Below are positions 23,673 through 30,981 of a stretch of DNA of 64,000 nucleotides, piece by piece. Origin of the DNA: an uncultured Prevotellaceae bacterium. Its GTDB lineage: Bacteria; Bacteroidota; Bacteroidia; Bacteroidales; Bacteroidaceae. How positions within the stretch are numbered: position 1 is the stretch's first letter; every line of letters begins with the position of its first letter. The translations under genes were made by a program, and so were the position numbers. Location of the stretch: the NCBI GenBank assembly GCA_937910905.1, contig CALEPV010000057.1, forward strand, positions 14,622 to 78,621. Direction: 5' to 3'. Below the pieces are notes generated by a model. The model searched no databases. It had not been told where the DNA came from and worked only from the letters and a program-made list of their open reading frames with translations.

Positions 23673-24287
23673 TCAATAGACGCTCACGGCATTGGTCACG
23701 CTGCCACTGTAGGTGATGTGATAGCGGTCCAGCTTCTTGCCATCGGCACCGGAGCTGATGATGCCTTGGTTGTTGGGGTCGTAGATGCGGTGGCAGAGAC
23801 CGCAGGAGTCGCGGCCATCGTGCATCAGTGTGAGGTCGCGCGTGATGTGGTGCTCGTCGTAGCAGTTGGGGCACGACAGCTCGTAGCACACCGGCCGCGA
23901 GAATGTCTGACCCAGTTCGGGCATCGTGGGCAGTCCGATGATGAAGCCGCTCAGCCCCATGCGTATGGTGCGGCGGTCTATCTCGGTCATAGGCCACGTG
24001 GTGTCGCCTCCCAAGCTGTGAAACAGAAAACGCCCGCCACTGACGCGCACCGTGACATACTCTCCCATGTTGTTGAGAGCGCTGTGCAGCATCGGCACGC
24101 TGGTGGTAGGCGAGAAGGTGAACGACACCGCCCGTGTGGTGTATGTATTGTCGGCTTTGTCGCAGGAGGTGAAGAGGAAGAAGGGCAAAAGGAGGAAAAG
24201 AGAGGACCATCCCTCAGGAGCCCACCCCCAGCCCCTCCATAGGGAGGGGAGATGGGAGGAGAGATGGAGTGGAGTATTATTCTTCAT
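23673..24287 (-). CDS. Lipoprotein with paired CxxC motifs
   Basis: A 204-aa lipoprotein of a Bacteroidales family whose function I do not know. The hydrophobic core FLLLPFFLFTSC (lipoprotein Cys42) is followed by a beta-rich domain and two metal-type motifs, SCPNCYDEHH and CGLCHRIYDPNNQG, which recall a Rieske or zinc-ribbon layout. Odd feature: about 22 residues (LHLSSHLPSLWRGWGWAPEG region) between the start MKNNTP and the signal core are encoded by a dispersed GC-rich repeat (24216-24256). No other in-frame ATG exists. The ATG is 3 bp after the argH stop. Confidence 0.7.
   Translation of the reverse strand: MKNNTPLHLSSHLPSLWRGWGWAPEGWSSLFLLLPFFLFTSCDKADNTYTTRAVSFTFSPTTSVPMLHSALNNMGEYVTVRVSGGRFLFHSLGGDTTWPMTEIDRRTIRMGLSGFIIGLPTMPELGQTFSRPVCYELSCPNCYDEHHITRDLTLMHDGRDSCGLCHRIYDPNNQGIISSGADGKKLDRYHITYSGSVTNAVSVY
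24216..24256. repeat. GC-rich dispersed repeat inside the lipoprotein 5' end
   Basis: AGGAGCCCACCCCCAGCCCC, then TCCATAGGGAGGGGAGATGG: the same element as at 27753-27803 in opposite orientation. It contains the inverted repeat CCCCTCC/GGAGGGG. Confidence 0.75.
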
Positions 24288-24290
24288 TCT

Positions 24291-25640
24291 TCATTCATTC
24301 TTCATTTCCACCAGCTTCCTCTCAGCTTCCTCAGCCCGCTCGAAGTGGAAGCCGTCGAGGGTGTGCTGCATCAGTGCTGCAATCTCAGCGGTGCAGAGGT
24401 TGCCTATGCTGCCTTCGTGGGTGTGGTGTATCTGCTTGTTTGGTGTGAAGCGGCCTGCCTCGATGTCGAGCCCCACCTGACGATAGGCATCGCGGAACGG
24501 AGTGCCAACGGCGGCCAGTCGGTTGACTTCCTCGACGGAGAACATCAGGTCGTAGCGCGGGTCGTCGAGTATATGCTCGTTGACCGTCATGCGCTCTATG
24601 ATGTACGCCGCCATGCGCAGGCAGTCCTTCAGCTCGTCGAAGGCTGGCAGGAATACCTCCTTGATGATCTGCAGGTCGCGGAAGTAGCCCACGGGCAGGT
24701 TGTTCATGATGAGTGTGATCTGCTGGGGCAGCGCTTGCAGCTTGTTGCACTTGGCGCGCGTGAGCTCGAACACGTCGGGGTTCTTCTTATGTGGCATGAT
24801 GCTACTGCCTGTGGTGCACTCGTTGGGCAGCTTCACGAAGGCGAAGTTCTGCGAGTTAAACATACAGGCATCGAAGGCCAGCTTAGCCAGTGTGCCGGCC
24901 ACGGTAGCCAGGGCGAAGGCTACGTTGCGCTCGGTCTTGCCTCGCCCCATCTGGGCGTAAACGACGTTGTAGTCCATCGAGTCGAAGCCCAACAGCTCGG
25001 TGGTCATGGTGCGGTTCAGTGGGAACGACGAGCCATAGCCCGCCGCAGAGCCCAGCGGGTTGCGGTTGGTCATGCGGTAGGCGGCCTGCAGGAAGAGCAT
25101 ATCGTCGCAGAGGCTCTCGGCGTAGGCTCCGAACCAGAGTCCGAAGCTCGATGGCATGGCTACTTGCAGATGGGTGTAGCCCGGCATGAGCACCTGCTTG
25201 TAGCGCTCGCTCTGCTGTTGCAGCTTGTCGAACAGTATCTTGACCTGCTCGACCACCTCACGCAGCTGGCGGCGTGTCCATAGCTTGAGGTCCACGAGCA
25301 CCTGGTCGTTGCGCGAGCGTCCGCTGTGTATTTTCTTGCCCATGTCGCCCAGTTTGCGGGTGAGCATCAGCTCCACCTGCGAGTGCACGTCCTCCACGCC
25401 GTCCTCTATCACGAACTCGCCACGACGTATGACCTGTAGGATGCTGCGCAGCTCTGCCAGCAGTGCCTGCAGCTCGTTGGCCTCGAGCAGCCCTATGCTC
25501 TCCAGCATGGTGATGTGCGCCATGCTGCCCAGCACGTCGCTCTCGGCCAGATAGAGGTCCAGCTGGCGGTCACGCCCTACAGTGAACCGCTCTATCTCGG
25601 CGGTCATCGTGAAGTTTTTCTCCCACAACTTGCTTGCCAT
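24291..25640 (-). CDS. argH: Argininosuccinate lyase
   Basis: ArgH splits argininosuccinate into arginine and fumarate, the last step of arginine synthesis. The 449-aa protein has the fumarase-superfamily signature GSSIMPHKKNPD, the N-terminal SGRSRNDQV stretch (substrate binding) and MPGYTHLQVAMP (catalytic His-Leu-Gln). Start ATG 25640 (MASKLWEKNFTM) fits the family; the frame extends 45 codons further into the upstream gene without homology. It lies 14 bp after the SRPBCC gene. The stop region contains a duplicated ATGAAGAATGA, so the next ATG is immediately available. Confidence 0.95.
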   Translation of the reverse strand: MASKLWEKNFTMTAEIERFTVGRDRQLDLYLAESDVLGSMAHITMLESIGLLEANELQALLAELRSILQVIRRGEFVIEDGVEDVHSQVELMLTRKLGDMGKKIHSGRSRNDQVLVDLKLWTRRQLREVVEQVKILFDKLQQQSERYKQVLMPGYTHLQVAMPSSFGLWFGAYAESLCDDMLFLQAAYRMTNRNPLGSAAGYGSSFPLNRTMTTELLGFDSMDYNVVYAQMGRGKTERNVAFALATVAGTLAKLAFDACMFNSQNFAFVKLPNECTTGSSIMPHKKNPDVFELTRAKCNKLQALPQQITLIMNNLPVGYFRDLQIIKEVFLPAFDELKDCLRMAAYIIERMTVNEHILDDPRYDLMFSVEEVNRLAAVGTPFRDAYRQVGLDIEAGRFTPNKQIHHTHEGSIGNLCTAEIAALMQHTLDGFHFERAEEAERKLVEMKNE

Positions 25641-25654
25641 CGTCCCTCTACTGT

Positions 25655-26131
25655 TTAATATGGTATCACTGCCAGCATGTCGGCCAGCTTCTCCACGCCT
25701 TCCTGCAGAGGCTTCTTGGCCAGCTGCTTGGTGAAGAAGTTGAGATCGGCACCTATGGTGCATTTCATCTTGCACTCCTGCGGGCTTGTGGGCAACAGCT
25801 GTATCCAGAGGTTGGCAGCCACGGGTGCATTCTTCACCTCGAACTTTATCGTCTTGGGGTCTATGCGCTCCACTATCTGCAGTGCTACAGCCCCGATGGG
25901 CGAGTCCTGCATACTCACGCTGTCGCGTGTGAACTCCAGCTTGCTGAGCATCTCTGTGGCTTGCCGCATCTTGTCATCGTCCACGCCTGCCGACTGCTGT
26001 ATGCTCTGCATGAACTCGGGGTTCTGTGCCTGCTCAGCTAAGACGGACAGGTTGGTGAGGTCGGACAACTTGTCGTAAACGGTTGTCTGAGGGTAGTGAA
26101 TCAGCTTGACGCTGCTTTCAAATTTAGTCAT
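25655..26131 (-). CDS. SRPBCC (START-like) family protein
   Basis: A 158-aa cytoplasmic protein with the SRPBCC pattern: N-terminal strand (FESSVKLIHYPQTTVYDKLSDLTNL), a central strand set (IKFEVKNAPVAANLWIQLLPTSPQECKMKCTIGADL) and a long C-terminal helix (FFTKQLAKKPLQEGVEKLADML). Such folds bind hydrophobic ligands in a deep pocket; the ligand here is unknown. A homologue beside pyrE and argH is common in Bacteroidales, but no functional link is known to me. The start follows the 22-bp palindromic array and is unambiguous. Confidence 0.78.
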   Translation of the reverse strand: MTKFESSVKLIHYPQTTVYDKLSDLTNLSVLAEQAQNPEFMQSIQQSAGVDDDKMRQATEMLSKLEFTRDSVSMQDSPIGAVALQIVERIDPKTIKFEVKNAPVAANLWIQLLPTSPQECKMKCTIGADLNFFTKQLAKKPLQEGVEKLADMLAVIPY

Positions 26132-26169
26132 ATTTGCTCCTTTTTATTCTGTCTGTTTATGTGGGGGAA

Positions 26170-26257
26170 GTTGCACCGCGGTGCAACTCCTGTTCGAGCA
26201 CGGTACAGCATGTGTTGCAGCACGGTGCAACTATTGCTCCACCGCGGTGCAACTTCC
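26170..26257. repeat. Four 22-bp palindromic tandem units (GTTGCACCGCGGTGCAAC type)
   Basis: Units start at 26170, 26192, 26214 and 26236. Unit 1 contains the perfect 18-bp palindrome GTTGCACCGCGGTGCAAC. Unit 3 keeps GTTGCA/TGCAAC arms, unit 4 keeps CACCGCGGTGCAAC, and unit 2 is degenerate. The array fills most of the gap between pyrE and the SRPBCC gene. Confidence 0.9.
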
Positions 26258-26289
26258 CGCTGTGCTGCCGTGCTGCCCGTGCCTGGCGA

Positions 26290-26922
26290 CTATCCGTTCC
26301 AGTGGGCAGGGTCCTTGCGCCAGGCGTTGAGCAGGGGGACATCGGTGTCCTTGATGTAGCCGATGCGCAGAGCCTCCTCGACCACGGCCTCGTAGTTGGT
26401 CAGTGTGACCAGCTGCACCTTGGCCTCGCGGAAAGCCTGTGTAGCCACATCGAATCCGTAGGTATAGGCAGCTACCATGCCTATCACCTCGCACCCGTTG
26501 TTGCGGATGGCCTCCACAGCCTTCAGGCTGCTGCCGCCGGTGCTGATCAGGTCCTCCACCACCACGACCTTCATGCCTGGCCGCAGCTCGCCCTCTATGA
26601 GGTTCTCGAGTCCGTGGTCCTTGGGTTTGCTGCGCACGTAGACGAATGGCAGTGCGAGCTCGTCGGCCACCAGTGCTCCCTGTGGTATGGCTCCAGTGGC
26701 GACGCCTGCTATAGCATTTACCTCGCCGAAACGCTCGGCTATGATGCGTGCCGTCTCAATCTTGACGAAGCTGCGCAGCTCGGGGTAGGAGAGTGTCTTA
26801 CGGTTGTCGCAATAGAATGGGCTCTTCCATCCGCTGGCCCAGGTGAAGGGGTTGGTGGGCTGTAGCTTGATGGCCTTGACTTTCAGCAGCTTGTCGGCAA
26901 AAATCTTCTCTAAAGCTTTCAT
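26290..26922 (-). CDS. pyrE: Orotate phosphoribosyltransferase
   Basis: PyrE converts orotate and PRPP to OMP in de novo pyrimidine synthesis. The 210-aa protein has the PRPP-binding motif VVVVEDLISTGGSS, orotate/PRPP contacts ATGAIPQGALVADEL, and the loop RSKPKDHG with the catalytic lysines. Its promoter (-7 TACCTTTG, minus strand, 26955-26962) lies inside a 70-bp segment that is exactly duplicated at 27670-27739, so the pyrE promoter now has a twin in front of the adjacent two-gene cassette. Confidence 0.95.
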   Translation of the reverse strand: MKALEKIFADKLLKVKAIKLQPTNPFTWASGWKSPFYCDNRKTLSYPELRSFVKIETARIIAERFGEVNAIAGVATGAIPQGALVADELALPFVYVRSKPKDHGLENLIEGELRPGMKVVVVEDLISTGGSSLKAVEAIRNNGCEVIGMVAAYTYGFDVATQAFREAKVQLVTLTNYEAVVEEALRIGYIKDTDVPLLNAWRKDPAHWNG

Positions 26923-26939
26923 GTCGTCTGTGTTGTGTT

Positions 26940-27009
26940 TGTTGTTCGACGCCGCAAAGGTACGGCATTTTCTTGAAACAACGCTGAATCCCTCACCAAT
27001 AAGTGCTAT
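26940..27009. repeat. 70-bp direct repeat, copy 1 (carries the pyrE promoter)
   Basis: Identical base for base to 27670-27739. It contains CAAAGGTA at 26955-26962 (TACCTTTG on the minus strand, the pyrE -7 box). Similarity continues about 9 bp further with two mismatches, reaching the stop codon of the 27009-27506 gene. Confidence 0.95.
26955..26962 (-). promoter_or_regulatory. pyrE promoter -7 box (TACCTTTG)
   Basis: Minus-strand TACCTTTG, 32 bp before the pyrE ATG, inside the 70-bp direct repeat. Confidence 0.65.
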
Positions 27010-27506
27010 CAGAACGGCTTGTTCTGCAGCAAGCCAATGAACTGATCGAAATCGTGAATGATACTATTTAGGTGAGGATTGCTCCGCTGAACAATGATTG
27101 CAGCGTAGTTGTCAATGCCTTCGGCTATTACCTTTGCTATCTTGATTACATATCGATCGTTGTGAGCATACTCCTTGAACCAACGCAGGAACAGACGGTC
27201 GCGAGTGGCTTGGCGGTTATCACCAGTTTCGCATTGGTACAACAAGATATCGGGATTGAGTCTGAAGAACTCTTCGATAATGCATATGACCGTAGCTCTC
27301 AGGTGCCTATCGGCAGGCGAAGGCTTTTTGTTGTCGTTAACAAGGCCAAATTCATACGCGCCCGATTGCCAAATAGTCTGGTCAGGAAGGAAATATATCC
27401 GATATAGTACGCCATGATTGGTCTTGAAGGCATACACGCCATCTGCAATGTTCCATACCGAGTACGGGGAATACACATTGAGCCGATTGAGGTCTAAGGG
27501 TGTCAT
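27009..27506 (-). CDS. DUF6169-like protein of unknown function
   Basis: A 165-aa protein starting MTPLDLNRLNVYSPYSVWNI, then YAFKTNHGVLYRIYFLPDQT, EFGLVNDNKKPSPADRHLRA, ILLYQCETGDNRQATRDRLF and FDQFIGLLQNKPF. It resembles the small Bacteroidetes DUF6169 family; I know of no established function. Its codon use is more AT-rich than its neighbours, suggesting transfer. It overlaps nothing and lies 3 bp after the 49-aa gene upstream, so the two are a two-gene operon driven by the second copy of the duplicated promoter. The stop codon lies at the edge of direct-repeat copy 1. Confidence 0.62.
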   Translation of the reverse strand: MTPLDLNRLNVYSPYSVWNIADGVYAFKTNHGVLYRIYFLPDQTIWQSGAYEFGLVNDNKKPSPADRHLRATVICIIEEFFRLNPDILLYQCETGDNRQATRDRLFLRWFKEYAHNDRYVIKIAKVIAEGIDNYAAIIVQRSNPHLNSIIHDFDQFIGLLQNKPF

Positions 27507-27509
27507 TGC

Positions 27510-27659
27510 CTAGGCATTAGTATTGACAGAAGCTGCAATCTGCGACAGAGCCTGCAGCTCCTGTTCTGCATGTTCCACCCACTCACGCTTACGGTCAATC
27601 ATCTTGCGAAATGCTGCAAGAGCATCTTGACGAGTGGGATAGTGTATGGTCGTATACAT
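27510..27659 (-). CDS. Small helical protein, partner of the DUF6169-like protein
   Basis: A 49-aa product beginning MYTTIHYPTRQDALAAFRKM, then a charged helix (IDRKREWVEHAEQELQALSQ) predicted to be a single amphipathic helix or coiled coil. Start ATG 27659 lies just downstream of direct-repeat copy 2, whose TACCTTTG box would give a leader of about 20 nt; a longer frame would start inside the promoter. The size and 3-bp gap to the larger gene resemble a toxin-antitoxin or regulator-effector pair, but nothing in the sequence proves that. Confidence 0.6.
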   Translation of the reverse strand: MYTTIHYPTRQDALAAFRKMIDRKREWVEHAEQELQALSQIAASVNTNA

Positions 27660-27669
27660 TGTTATTATA

Positions 27670-27739
27670 TGTTGTTCGACGCCGCAAAGGTACGGCATTT
27701 TCTTGAAACAACGCTGAATCCCTCACCAATAAGTGCTAT
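27670..27739. repeat. 70-bp direct repeat, copy 2 (carries the cassette promoter)
   Basis: Exact copy of 26940-27009, in the same orientation, 730 bp away. Its -7 box (27685-27692, minus strand) reads into the two-gene cassette. Confidence 0.95.
27685..27692 (-). promoter_or_regulatory. Cassette promoter -7 box (TACCTTTG)
   Basis: Minus-strand TACCTTTG identical in context to the pyrE promoter; about 25 bp before the ATG at 27659. Confidence 0.62.
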
Positions 27740-27752
27740 GAAAACGGCTTTT

Positions 27753-27803
27753 CATCTCCCCTCCCCAACTCCCCTCCCTATTGGAGGGGCTGTGGTGGGC
27801 TCC
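27753..27803. repeat. GC-rich dispersed repeat at the 3' end of the regulator gene
   Basis: CATCTCCCCTCCCC, ACTCCCCTCCCTATTGGAGG, GGCTGTGGTGGGCTCCT: the same family as 24216-24256, abutting the stop codon of the regulator gene. It can form a CTCCCCTCC/GGAGGGG stem and may act as the terminator. Confidence 0.72.
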
Positions 27804-30742
27804 TAATCCAGCGACTGTAGGAAGTCCTGCAGATTGCGGCCCTGATCCAGCTCCAGCTTGCGCCGCAGACGGTAGCGGGCCGTCTCGATGCTGCGCACAG
27901 AGGTGTTCAGCAGCGATGCCATCTCCTTGCTGCTCAGCCCCATGCGCAGGTAGGCACACAGCTTACGGTCTGACAACTTAAGCACTGGGTAGCGGTCTGT
28001 GAGCTTCTGCAGGAAGTTGTCATACACCAGATTGAAGTTCTCCTCGAAGCGGTTCCACTGGCTGTCGTCCTCTATGTTGGTCGCTATCTCCTGCCTTATC
28101 TCGCGTATGACTTTCATCTGTTTGGCTTTCGGGTCCTCGCGGCGTATGCTCTCGCTGAGCTCGCTCATGTGCTCGTCCAGCAGCTGCAGCATATCGTTCT
28201 TGCGTATCAGGTTCACTGTCGAGTCGGCCAGTTGGCTGCCCTTGTGCTTCAGTTCCAGCTCCAACTGCTCGTTCTTGAGCTGCACCAGCTCCTTCTCCTT
28301 GCGCTGCTGCTCCATGTCGAAGCGTGTCTGCTGCTCGCGCAGGTCGCGCTCGCGCTTGCGGGCCGTGGCCTGTAGTTTGAGGCGGTAGCGGCGGTACAGC
28401 AGCATAGCCGAGCCGTACAGCAGCATCAGCGACAGCACCGCATACAGCGCCGTGGCCCACCATGTCTCATACCATGCCGGTCTGATCTCTATCTGCATGG
28501 TGCACACATCGGTCTGACCAGTAGTGCTGTCGAGACAGCGCACATGCAGTGTGTAGCTTCCCTTGGGCAGCCGTGTGTACTCCTTGAAGTTAGCACCCGT
28601 GGTGCGCCAGGTCTGGTCGTAGCCCTCAAGCCAGCACGCATACTGCACAGCCGATGGAGCCACGAACTCGGGCATGACGAACTCTATGCGCAGCGTGTTC
28701 AGCTCCTTGGCCAGGGTCAGCACGGCCTGTGCCGCCTTGCCGTCGGCGTTCTCGTCGAATCGTGTTGGCGCTTCGTAGACCACGGTATCGCTGTCGGCTG
28801 TGGCCGTGACGCGGCGTATGAACAGCCGTGCGGGTGGTGGCAGCACCCCCCTGTGGTTGTCGGCCACTATGAATCCGTTCTCTGTATTGAGCACTATACG
28901 ACCGTCTGGTGTGAAGCCGAAGTGACCAAGACCATGTTGCAGGCGTGGTGCCAGCGGTCGGAACGATGCGGTGTCCACCACCAGCGTACCGTCGTCCTGC
29001 TGTAGGCCTATTGACACTCGCTCCGAGTTGAAGGCCCACACGTTGCCTCGCGGGTCCTCTATCAGTCGCAGTCGCAGCTCGTGCACCCCGAACAGCCCGT
29101 TCAGTATCGTGTCGCGCTCCAGCTTGCCGCTGAGCGGGAGGTAGCGGTGGAAGCCATCGGCGGCAGTCACCACTATATCGTCGTCCACCTTGCTCAGCAG
29201 GTTGTTGTCGTCAGTAGGCAGGCCGTTGTCGGCGTTGTACACCTGGCACTTCACCACCTTGGTCCTCTCCTCGTCAAGCCACAGACGGTATATACCCTTC
29301 TGCCACATCGATATCCACACACAGCCGTCCCTGCCCAGCTCGAAGCTGCCGCTGCTGCCCTCGAAGCCGACAATACGGTTGCGCAGGTGCCACTGGCCGG
29401 CCGTCTTCTCCAGCACAGCCAGTCCGCTATAGTCGCTGGCGATTGCCAGTTGCGGCTCGCCGGGTATCGGCTTGAAGTCCCATGTGCCCTCCAGCCCGTC
29501 GATGCTGCGCACCGCGGTGCCCTGTATGTGCCATGCGCCGTGGTCGCCGCCGCACAGTATGTCGCCTCCGATGTTGCGCAGGCTCCATATCTGGCCGCTC
29601 AGCCCACTCATCAGCACCGGCACAGGCGGCTCTGCCGACGAGGGCACCGGCCACGGCAGCGTGTAGAGGCCCTGGTTTGTGCCCAGCAGTATGCGCCCGC
29701 CGTCCACCAGCGTAGTGTAGCCCGTGCCGCAGGTGCTGTTCTGGCTCAGCAGCTCGCGGTAGGGTGACTGCACCTGCACGTAGGCCAGGCCCTGGTCAAG
29801 TCCCAGCCAGAGGTTACCCTGCCGGTCGAAGCGCATACTCAGCACGGTGTTGTTCTGTAGCCCCGTGCCCGCGTTGGCATAGAGCGTGGTGCCGTCTTTC
29901 AGGTTGCGCACGGCCAGTCCGCCACGCACCGTCCCGAAGGCTATCGTCTCTCCCTGGCGCGCCACGCAGAATATGATGTTGGATGCCAGCCAGTCGGAGA
30001 TGTCCAGCGTCCACGGCTCGGCATGCTCGCCATCGTATATCCATAGCCCCTCGCAGTCGGTGGCAAAGAGCACACGCCCGTCGTCCAGCGGCGTGATGGC
30101 CCTGACCGTCTTGCCCGCCAGCGCCTCGCTGCCCGCCAGCGGCTGCAGCTTCATGTTGCGTATAGTGTATATACGCTCGCGGCAGGCCAGGATGGTGCCG
30201 TAGGGGGTCAGCGCTGAGCAGTTGATGGCATGGGGCACACTGAAGGTCACGAACTCGCCGCCCGGCTTCATCACCAGCACTTTGTGCTTGGCGGAGAACA
30301 CGTAGTTGCCGTTCTCGCACTGGAATATAGCCCATATCTCACCGAAGTCGCGGGCATCTGTAGCGAGCTGGTCGGTCAGTGTGTTGTACTTCAGGCTTCC
30401 CACCCGAGGGTCGTGACAGTAGTAGCCTATCTCGTTGGTGCCACCGGCATAGATGCGGTCCTGCACCTTATTATAATGCACTGCGCGCACGTCGCTGAAG
30501 TTGTTCAGCGGGTAGGTGCACCACTCCTCGCTGTCGAAGGTGAGCAGTCCCTGGCAGTTGGCAAACAGCATCACGCCAGTCTCGGTCATGTCTATCCACC
30601 AGTTCTGCTTGCCGCTGGAATAGTCTGTCGGACGGTAGTTGTTAACCACCGGCTGCTGTGCCACCACCACAGCCGTACAAAGCCAACACAGCATCGCCAT
30701 CAGCGTGCGGCGCTGTGTGAGGTGAGATCTTTGCATATTCAT
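27803..30742 (-). CDS. Membrane sensor/regulator: Reg_prop propeller, Y_Y_Y, LuxR-type HTH (SusR-like)
   Basis: A 979-aa one-protein regulator of the adjacent glucan locus (inferred). Order: signal/anchor (MAMLCWLCTAVVVAQQP); a periplasmic beta-propeller of two-component-regulator repeats (NTVLSMRFDRQGNLWLGLDQGLAYV and similar) to about residue 640; a Y_Y_Y domain (YACWLEGYDQTWRTTG...YTRLPKGSYTLHVRCLD); a transmembrane helix at about 758-783 (WWATALYAVLSLMLLYG); a cytoplasmic coiled coil; and a C-terminal helix-turn-helix (LSSKEMASLLNTSVRSIETARYR). There is no histidine kinase or receiver domain, so it is not a full hybrid two-component system. Start 30742 follows promoter box 30768-30775; ATG 30736 is equally possible. 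It is divergent from susC. Confidence 0.88.
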   Translation of the reverse strand: MNMQRSHLTQRRTLMAMLCWLCTAVVVAQQPVVNNYRPTDYSSGKQNWWIDMTETGVMLFANCQGLLTFDSEEWCTYPLNNFSDVRAVHYNKVQDRIYAGGTNEIGYYCHDPRVGSLKYNTLTDQLATDARDFGEIWAIFQCENGNYVFSAKHKVLVMKPGGEFVTFSVPHAINCSALTPYGTILACRERIYTIRNMKLQPLAGSEALAGKTVRAITPLDDGRVLFATDCEGLWIYDGEHAEPWTLDISDWLASNIIFCVARQGETIAFGTVRGGLAVRNLKDGTTLYANAGTGLQNNTVLSMRFDRQGNLWLGLDQGLAYVQVQSPYRELLSQNSTCGTGYTTLVDGGRILLGTNQGLYTLPWPVPSSAEPPVPVLMSGLSGQIWSLRNIGGDILCGGDHGAWHIQGTAVRSIDGLEGTWDFKPIPGEPQLAIASDYSGLAVLEKTAGQWHLRNRIVGFEGSSGSFELGRDGCVWISMWQKGIYRLWLDEERTKVVKCQVYNADNGLPTDDNNLLSKVDDDIVVTAADGFHRYLPLSGKLERDTILNGLFGVHELRLRLIEDPRGNVWAFNSERVSIGLQQDDGTLVVDTASFRPLAPRLQHGLGHFGFTPDGRIVLNTENGFIVADNHRGVLPPPARLFIRRVTATADSDTVVYEAPTRFDENADGKAAQAVLTLAKELNTLRIEFVMPEFVAPSAVQYACWLEGYDQTWRTTGANFKEYTRLPKGSYTLHVRCLDSTTGQTDVCTMQIEIRPAWYETWWATALYAVLSLMLLYGSAMLLYRRYRLKLQATARKRERDLREQQTRFDMEQQRKEKELVQLKNEQLELELKHKGSQLADSTVNLIRKNDMLQLLDEHMSELSESIRREDPKAKQMKVIREIRQEIATNIEDDSQWNRFEENFNLVYDNFLQKLTDRYPVLKLSDRKLCAYLRMGLSSKEMASLLNTSVRSIETARYRLRRKLELDQGRNLQDFLQSLD

Positions 30743-30767
30743 CACTACGTCAGTTATTAGTACGCGA

Positions 30768-30775
30768 CAAAGGTA
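30768..30775 (-). promoter_or_regulatory. Regulator promoter -7 box (TACCTTTG)
   Basis: Minus-strand TACCTTTG, 25 bp before the ATG at 30742. Confidence 0.6.
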
Positions 30776-30864
30776 GAACAATTGTGCAGTGCGATTGAGA
30801 AGTGAGGCCATTATTTAACATATATTGGTATTTAACCTCCTGACTATCAGTACAGCCCCCGCCA

Positions 30865-30909
30865 GTCTACAGCTACCTCACTTTGCAAAAAGTGAGGTTT
30901 TGCGTAGAC
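30865..30909. promoter_or_regulatory. Candidate regulator-binding inverted repeat upstream of susC
   Basis: Inner arms CCTCACTTT (30876-30884) and AAAGTGAGG (30889-30897) are perfect complements with a GCAA spacer. Outer arms GTCTAC (30865-30870) and GTAGAC (30904-30909) are also complementary. The whole site ends 6 bp before the -33 box. A site of the same design precedes operon 2 (41115-41166). Confidence 0.75.
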
Positions 30910-30915
30910 GATATA

Positions 30916-30947
30916 TTTGTGTGCGTCACGCGATAGCAGTAGTTTTG
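30916..30947 (+). promoter_or_regulatory. susC operon promoter
   Basis: The -33 TTTG is at 30916-30919 and the -7 TAGTTTTG at 30940-30947, with a 20-bp spacer. The leader is about 28 nt. The inverted repeat lies directly upstream, as expected for activator contact with RNA polymerase. Confidence 0.7.
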
Positions 30948-30981
30948 CGGCACAAAATCAATCCAACCATCTTATCCTAAC

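Noticed and set aside
26170..26257. CRISPR array
   Set aside because: Units are 22 bp with no unique spacers between them and no cas genes nearby.
29509..29520. GCACCGCGGTGC palindrome inside the regulator gene
   Set aside because: It lies in frame within a conserved coding region as a single copy without 22-bp neighbours; treated as chance.
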